A stretch of DNA of 64,000 nt from assembly GCF_004135285.1 (NCBI RefSeq), contig NZ_CP035494.1:2356001-2420000 (forward strand), read 5' to 3'. How positions within the stretch are numbered: the stretch's first letter is position 1; each line of letters begins with the position of its first letter. Of the stretch, positions 59,426-64,000 are shown piece by piece. The translations under genes were made by a program, and so were the position numbers. The notes beneath the pieces were generated by a model. The model had not been told where the DNA came from. It did no database searches and saw only the letters and a program-made list of their open reading frames with translations. The DNA is from Microbacterium protaetiae. Its GTDB lineage: Bacteria; Actinomycetota; Actinomycetes; Actinomycetales; Microbacteriaceae.

Positions 59426-60781
59426 ATGAGCACTGTGGCTACCAACACCACCTCCGTCGGCGGACCCACGCTCCCTCAGGAGCGGCGCCTGGTCACCCCG
59501 ATTCCCGGACCGCGCTCGCAAGAGGTCCTCGCGCGCAAATCCGCAGCGGTCGCGGCGGGCGTCAGCCACACGGTCCCGATCGCCGCGGTGGCCGCGGGTG
59601 GCGGGGTCATCGTCGACGCCGACGGCAACTCGCTCATCGATCTGGGCAGCGGCATCGCGGTGACCACCGTCGGCAATGCCCATCCGAAGATCGTCGCAGC
59701 CGTGCAGGAGCAGGTCGCGCAGTTCACACACACCTGCTTCATGATCTCTCCGTACGAGTCGTACATCGCCGTCGCCGAGGCGCTCAACCGCATCACTCCC
59801 GGCGACGTCGCGAAGAAGAGCGCGCTTTTCAACTCGGGGGCCGAGGCCGTCGAGAACGCCGTCAAGATCGCTCGCAAGCACACCGGCCGGCAGGCCGTGG
59901 TCGCCTTCGATCACGGCTATCACGGGCGCACCAACCTCACCATGGCGCTCACCGCCAAGGCCATGCCGTACAAGAGCGGTTTCGGGCCGTTCGCCGGTGA
60001 GGTGTACCGCGCGCCGACGTCGTATCCGTTCCGCGACGCTCTGAGCGGGCCGGATGCCGCGGCCCGCGCTATCGCGCAGATTGAGAAGCAGGTGGGGGCC
60101 GAGAACCTGGCCGCGATCATCATCGAGCCCATCCAGGGTGAGGGCGGCTTCGTGGTGCCCGCCGACGGCTTCCTGCCGGCGCTGGTGGACTGGTGCCGCG
60201 CGAACGGTGTCGTCTTCATCGCCGACGAGGTGCAGACCGGCTTCGCACGCACGGGCGCCATGTTCGCCAGTGAGCTTTTCGGCATCGTCCCTGACCTGAT
60301 CACCACGGCCAAGGGCATTGCGGGGGGCCTGCCCCTGGCCGCGGTGACCGGCCGCGCCGAGATCATGGACGCCGCCCACCCGGGGGGACTGGGCGGCACC
60401 TACGGCGGCAACCCGGTCGCCTGCGCGGCGGCGCTGGCCGCGATCGACGTGTTCGAGAACGACGGTCTCATCGAGCGTGCGCGCCAGATCGGCGACATCC
60501 TGCTGCCGCGCCTGACGGCCCTGCAGGCAGCCGATCCGCGCATCGGCGACGTGCGCGGGCGTGGCGCCATGGTCGCCGCCGAGTTCGTCGACCCGACCAC
60601 CGGCGCGCCCGATGCGGCGCTGACCGCCGCAATAGCGCGGGACTGCATCGCGCAGGGCGTCATCGTGCTCACCTGCGGCACATTCGGCAACGTCATCCGG
60701 TTCCTGCCGCCGTTGTCGATCCCCGACACGCTGCTGAACGAGGGCCTGGACGTCGTCGCGGCAGCCTTGACAGCGCACTGA
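59426..60781 (+). CDS. gabT: 4-aminobutyrate aminotransferase
   Basis: 451 residues from ATG 59426, 6 nt after TACGCT (59414-59419). Class III aminotransferase: DLGSGIAVTTVGNAHP, ALFNSGAEAVENAVKIAR, DHGYHGRTNLTMALT, IADEVQTGFARTG and PLP lysine in LITTAKGIAGGLPLAA. It converts GABA and 2-oxoglutarate to succinate semialdehyde and glutamate. Two dehydrogenases follow in the operon. Confidence 0.94.
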   Translation: MSTVATNTTSVGGPTLPQERRLVTPIPGPRSQEVLARKSAAVAAGVSHTVPIAAVAAGGGVIVDADGNSLIDLGSGIAVTTVGNAHPKIVAAVQEQVAQFTHTCFMISPYESYIAVAEALNRITPGDVAKKSALFNSGAEAVENAVKIARKHTGRQAVVAFDHGYHGRTNLTMALTAKAMPYKSGFGPFAGEVYRAPTSYPFRDALSGPDAAARAIAQIEKQVGAENLAAIIIEPIQGEGGFVVPADGFLPALVDWCRANGVVFIADEVQTGFARTGAMFASELFGIVPDLITTAKGIAGGLPLAAVTGRAEIMDAAHPGGLGGTYGGNPVACAAALAAIDVFENDGLIERARQIGDILLPRLTALQAADPRIGDVRGRGAMVAAEFVDPTTGAPDAALTAAIARDCIAQGVIVLTCGTFGNVIRFLPPLSIPDTLLNEGLDVVAAALTAH

Positions 60782-60806
60782 TTCGAGAAGGAACAGAGGA
60801 GAACGT

Positions 60807-62288
60807 ATGACCGCCGAACAAGAAGCCGAACTGCTCAGCCGGGTGCCCACCGGACTTTTCATCGGAGGGGAGTGGATCGACGCCGAAGGCGGCAAGACCT
60901 TCGACGTCCACGATCCCGCCACGAACGCCGTCGTCCACACCATCGCCGATGCGTCACCGGCCGACGGCATCCGGGCGCTGGATGCCGCCGTGGCCGCGCA
61001 AGACGACTGGGCGGCCACGCCGCCCCGTCGCCGCAGCGACATCCTGCATCGGGCGTGGGAGCTTGTGCAGGAGCACAAGGACGATCTCGCGCTTCTGATG
61101 ACGCTCGAGATGGGCAAGCCCCTGGCCGAGTCGGCCGGCGAGGTCGTCTACGGTGGCGAGTTCCTGCGGTGGTTCAGCGAAGAGGCCGTGCGCATCAACG
61201 GGCGGTACGGGCTGAACCCCGAGGGCACGGGGCGCATGATCGTCTCGCAGCGCCCGGTCGGCCCGTCGTTCTTCATCACACCGTGGAACTTCCCGTTCGC
61301 GATGGCCACCCGCAAGATCGCGCCGGCCCTGGCCGCCGGATGCACTGTCGTGGTCAAGCCCGCGCAGCTCACACCGCTGACGACGATGTTCTTCGCCACG
61401 TTGCTGCAAGAGGCCGGTCTTCCCGCGGGTGTCGTCAACATCGTCTCCACGACCACCTCGGGCAAGGTCTCGGGCCCGATCATCGCCGACCCGCGCCTGC
61501 GCAAGCTGTCGTTCACCGGCTCGACCGAGGTCGGGCGCCGGCTCATCGCCGACGCGGCGCAGAACGTCTTGCGTGTGTCGATGGAGCTCGGCGGCAATGC
61601 GCCGTTCGTGGTCTTCGATGATGCCGACCTCGACAAGGCGGTCGACGGGGCGATGGCAGCGAAGTTCCGCAACATCGGGCAGGCCTGCACCGCCGCCAAC
61701 CGCTTCATCGTGCACGAGTCGATCGCTGACCGGTTCGCGAACCGCCTCACCGAACGGGTGAAGGCGATGAAGATCGGCCGTGGCACCGAAGAAGGCGTCA
61801 CTATCGGCCCGCTCATCGACGGGGACGCCGTCGCCAAGGCGGGAGCCCTGGTCGCTGACGCCGTGCATCGCGGTGCCATCGTGCACACCGGCGGTTCGGC
61901 GATCGAGTCCGAGGGCACGTTCTTCCAGCCCACCGTGATCAGCGACGTGCAGGGCGGCAGCGACATCCTGCGCGAAGAGATCTTCGGACCGGTGCTGGCC
62001 ATCGCCACGTTCCGTGATGAAGACGAGGCGGTGCGCCTGGCCAACGACACCCAGTTCGGTCTTGTCTCGTACGTGTTCACCGAGGACCTTGCACGCGGAC
62101 ACCGCATGATCGACCGTCTCGAGTCGGGGATGATGGGCCTGAACGTCGGCGTGATCTCCAATGCCGCCGCACCCTTCGGCGGGGTGAAGCAGTCGGGGCT
62201 CGGGCGCGAGGGCGGCGCCGAGGGCATCCACGAGTATCTGTCCACGAAGTACACGATGATCCCCGTCGACCCGGGAATCCCGTCATGA
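60807..62288 (+). CDS. gabD: succinate-semialdehyde dehydrogenase (NADP-type)
   Basis: 493 residues, full-length aldehyde dehydrogenase: FFITPWNFPFAMATRKIAPAL, SMELGGNAPFVVFDDADL (catalytic Glu), NIGQACTAANRF (catalytic Cys) and C-terminal SGLGREGGAEGIHEYLSTKY, which is typical of GabD. Oxidises succinate semialdehyde to succinate. AGAGGAG lies before the ATG; overlaps the next start by 4 nt. Confidence 0.93.
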   Translation: MTAEQEAELLSRVPTGLFIGGEWIDAEGGKTFDVHDPATNAVVHTIADASPADGIRALDAAVAAQDDWAATPPRRRSDILHRAWELVQEHKDDLALLMTLEMGKPLAESAGEVVYGGEFLRWFSEEAVRINGRYGLNPEGTGRMIVSQRPVGPSFFITPWNFPFAMATRKIAPALAAGCTVVVKPAQLTPLTTMFFATLLQEAGLPAGVVNIVSTTTSGKVSGPIIADPRLRKLSFTGSTEVGRRLIADAAQNVLRVSMELGGNAPFVVFDDADLDKAVDGAMAAKFRNIGQACTAANRFIVHESIADRFANRLTERVKAMKIGRGTEEGVTIGPLIDGDAVAKAGALVADAVHRGAIVHTGGSAIESEGTFFQPTVISDVQGGSDILREEIFGPVLAIATFRDEDEAVRLANDTQFGLVSYVFTEDLARGHRMIDRLESGMMGLNVGVISNAAAPFGGVKQSGLGREGGAEGIHEYLSTKYTMIPVDPGIPS

Positions 62289-63649
62289 CCGACTACGCCG
62301 TCGTCAATCCCGCCACCGGCGAGACCCTTGCCACCTACGACACTTTCACCGATGCCCAGGTCGATGCGGCTGTCGCATCGGCGGATGCCGCCTTCCGCGC
62401 CTGGTCGCGCACGCCGGTGGCCGAGCGGGCCGCAGCGGTGCGTCGCATCGCGCAGATGCATCGCGATCGTCGTGACGAGTTCGCCGACATCATCGTGCGT
62501 GAGATGGGCAAACCGCGCACGGCGGCGCTCGGCGAGGTCGATTTCGCGGCCGACATCATCGAGTACTACGCCGATCACGCCGACCAGATCACCGCCGATC
62601 GGCCGATCGACATCGTCGGGGACGGGTCCGCGGTCATCCGGCGGTCGCCCCTCGGTGTGTTGCTGGGCATCATGCCGTGGAACTTCCCCGCCTACCAGGT
62701 GGCGCGCTTCGCGGCGCCCAACCTCGTGCTCGGCAACACGATCCTCCTCAAGCATGCGCCGCAGTGTCCGCAGTCGGCGGCGCTGCTCGAGGAGATCTAC
62801 GAGGCGGCGGGACTGCCCGCCGGCGGGTATGTCAACGTGTATGCGAGCAACGAACAGGCCGCCCGCATCATCGCCGACCCGCGTGTGCAGGGCGTGTCGG
62901 TGACCGGTTCGGAGCGCGCAGGTGCTGCCGTGGCCGAGGCGGCCGGCCGCCATCTGAAGAAGGTCGCACTCGAACTGGGCGGTTCAGACCCCTTCCTCGT
63001 GCTGTCCACCGACGATCTCGACGCGACGGTGCAGGCTGCCGTCGACGCGCGGCTCGACAACAACGGGCAGAGCTGCAACGGCGCCAAGCGGTTCATCGTC
63101 GTCGACGAGCTTTACGACGACTTCGTGCAGCGTTTCACCGCCGCGATGGGCCGCATCGAGGCATCCGACCCGACATCCGACGACACGGTCCTCGGGCCGC
63201 TGTCATCCGAAGCGGCAGCCGCGCGCCTGCAGGAGCAGATCGACGGCGCGCTCGCGCAGGGAGCCACGCTGCTGCTGGGCGGTCAGCGAACGGGTACCTA
63301 CTTCCCGCCCACTGTGCTGGCCGATGTCACGCCCGAGATGGACGTATATCGGCAGGAGCTGTTCGGCCCGGCTGCGGTGGTCTACCGGGTCGCCGGTGAA
63401 GACGAGGCCGTCGCGCTGGCCAACGACACGCCGTTCGGCCTCGGTTCGTACGTGTTCACGACCGACCCCGAGCAGGCCCAGCGCGTGGCCGACGGCATCA
63501 GCGCCGGCATGGTCTATGTGAACCTCGTGCTCGCCGACAGCCCGGAACTGCCCTTCGGCGGGGTCAAGCGCAGCGGCACCTCGCGTGAACTGGGACTGTT
63601 GGCGGCCGACGAGTTCGTCAACAAGAAGCTCGTGCGCGTCGGCCCATAG
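62285..63649 (+). CDS. second aldehyde dehydrogenase (GabD2-like succinate-semialdehyde dehydrogenase)
   Basis: 454 residues, a shorter ALDH subfamily lacking the first ~30 residues of GabD. LGIMPWNFPAYQVARFAAPNL, ALELGGSDPFLVLSTDDL (Glu) and NNGQSCNGAKRFIV (Cys). Matches NAD(P)-dependent succinate-semialdehyde dehydrogenases of the 455-residue class. ATGA-coupled to gabD, so the operon carries two enzymes for the same type of step, perhaps with different cofactor or aldehyde preference. Confidence 0.9.
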   Translation: MTDYAVVNPATGETLATYDTFTDAQVDAAVASADAAFRAWSRTPVAERAAAVRRIAQMHRDRRDEFADIIVREMGKPRTAALGEVDFAADIIEYYADHADQITADRPIDIVGDGSAVIRRSPLGVLLGIMPWNFPAYQVARFAAPNLVLGNTILLKHAPQCPQSAALLEEIYEAAGLPAGGYVNVYASNEQAARIIADPRVQGVSVTGSERAGAAVAEAAGRHLKKVALELGGSDPFLVLSTDDLDATVQAAVDARLDNNGQSCNGAKRFIVVDELYDDFVQRFTAAMGRIEASDPTSDDTVLGPLSSEAAAARLQEQIDGALAQGATLLLGGQRTGTYFPPTVLADVTPEMDVYRQELFGPAAVVYRVAGEDEAVALANDTPFGLGSYVFTTDPEQAQRVADGISAGMVYVNLVLADSPELPFGGVKRSGTSRELGLLAADEFVNKKLVRVGP

Positions 63650-63863
63650 CCGAGTGTTCTCGTGGGGTGCCTGAGCCGGCGGATGCCGCAGCTTCGGCGA
63701 ATCGCCCGAGACTGCGGTCCGGTTCGCGCCCCGCGAGGGCATGCCCTACACTGGAGGGGCAGCTGAAACTGCATTCTTTCGCCGTGCCCGGGTTCTCGGG
63801 CAGACCCCACGTTCACGGACACGGTGCAGGATTGCGGTCGCAGCGAGATCCTTCCGGGTCTCT

Positions 63864-63936
<73 letters not shown>

Positions 63937-63982
63937 CGCGTCAGCGCATGCTGGCAATACGAAGACGATTCAGGTGGAGTCG

Positions 63983-64000
63983 ATGGTCCAGGACGAGCCG
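63983..64000 (+). CDS. secE: start of SecE preprotein translocase subunit, partial
   Basis: ATG with AGGTGGAG 4 nt upstream gives MVQDEP before the window ends. tRNA-Trp followed directly by secE-nusG is a conserved order in Actinobacteria, and MVQDEP-type starts are common for SecE in Microbacteriaceae. The call rests mainly on synteny. Confidence 0.6.

Overview
The window is high-GC actinobacterial DNA, most likely from a Microbacterium-like member of the Microbacteriaceae. The indications are an Asp23/GlsB envelope-stress cluster, RamB-type control beside isocitrate lyase, tRNA-Trp directly before a likely secE start, and many genes whose start codon lies 5-8 nt after a TANNNT -10 box with no Shine-Dalgarno sequence (leaderless transcripts). 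The species is inferred from protein families and synteny, not from a database search.

Layout. 1-9.1 kb: a partial LuxR-type ATPase regulator diverging from an alpha/beta hydrolase, yajQ, a maltose/maltodextrin ABC operon (malEFG) behind two cre/LacI-like operators, a PfkB sugar kinase, and tRNA-Tyr. 9.1-15.1 kb: an accessory island bounded by two ~75-bp direct repeats, each carrying the tRNA-Tyr terminator. It holds an MFS transporter, a SLATT membrane protein paired with a CD-NTase carrying an AGS-C sensor domain (CBASS-like), a trypsin-like protease, and a TIGR02391/Ymh protein with a HEPN-like RNxxxH motif. A GNAT gene and a broken second copy of the MFS gene follow. 16-24 kb: a proline-rich membrane protein, an inositol-phosphatase family enzyme, an M23 peptidase, tRNA-Thr and tRNA-Met, a decayed phosphoesterase, and a TetR/SDR divergent pair.

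24.1-29.1 kb: two adjacent Asp23-type clusters (Asp23, DUF2273-like, Asp23, DUF6286-like, AmaP-like, GlsB; then ECF sigma, Asp23-like, Asp23-like) and a DUF2975/XRE pair. 29.3-35.1 kb: a VIT1/CCC1 transporter, an SGNH hydrolase, and a minus-strand operon of GNAT, LLM flavin monooxygenase and amino-acid ABC transporter that resembles the Bacillus ytm organosulfur operons. 35.4-41.8 kb: a complete mevalonate operon (mvk-mvaD-pmk-fni-mvaA-mvaS) in the gene order known from Streptomyces CL190.

41.9-51.3 kb: an LCP ligase, a TauE/SafE exporter, a 0.75-kb repeat field with three copies of a 68-bp inverted-repeat-ended element, a HadA/HadB-like pair, murB behind a triplicated start region, an ABM protein, an aminotransferase, an acyl-CoA dehydrogenase, and an intact VapBC pair. 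51.3-56.1 kb: the glyoxylate shunt (malate synthase, isocitrate lyase) with divergent ramB. 56.1-64 kb: a broken VapBC pair, an HtrA-like protease, a PucR regulator diverging from a GABA-degradation operon (gabT, two succinate-semialdehyde dehydrogenases), tRNA-Trp and the first codons of a likely secE.

The most interesting parts are the tRNA-Tyr island with its candidate defence genes, the 68-bp repeat family, and the pervasive leaderless architecture.
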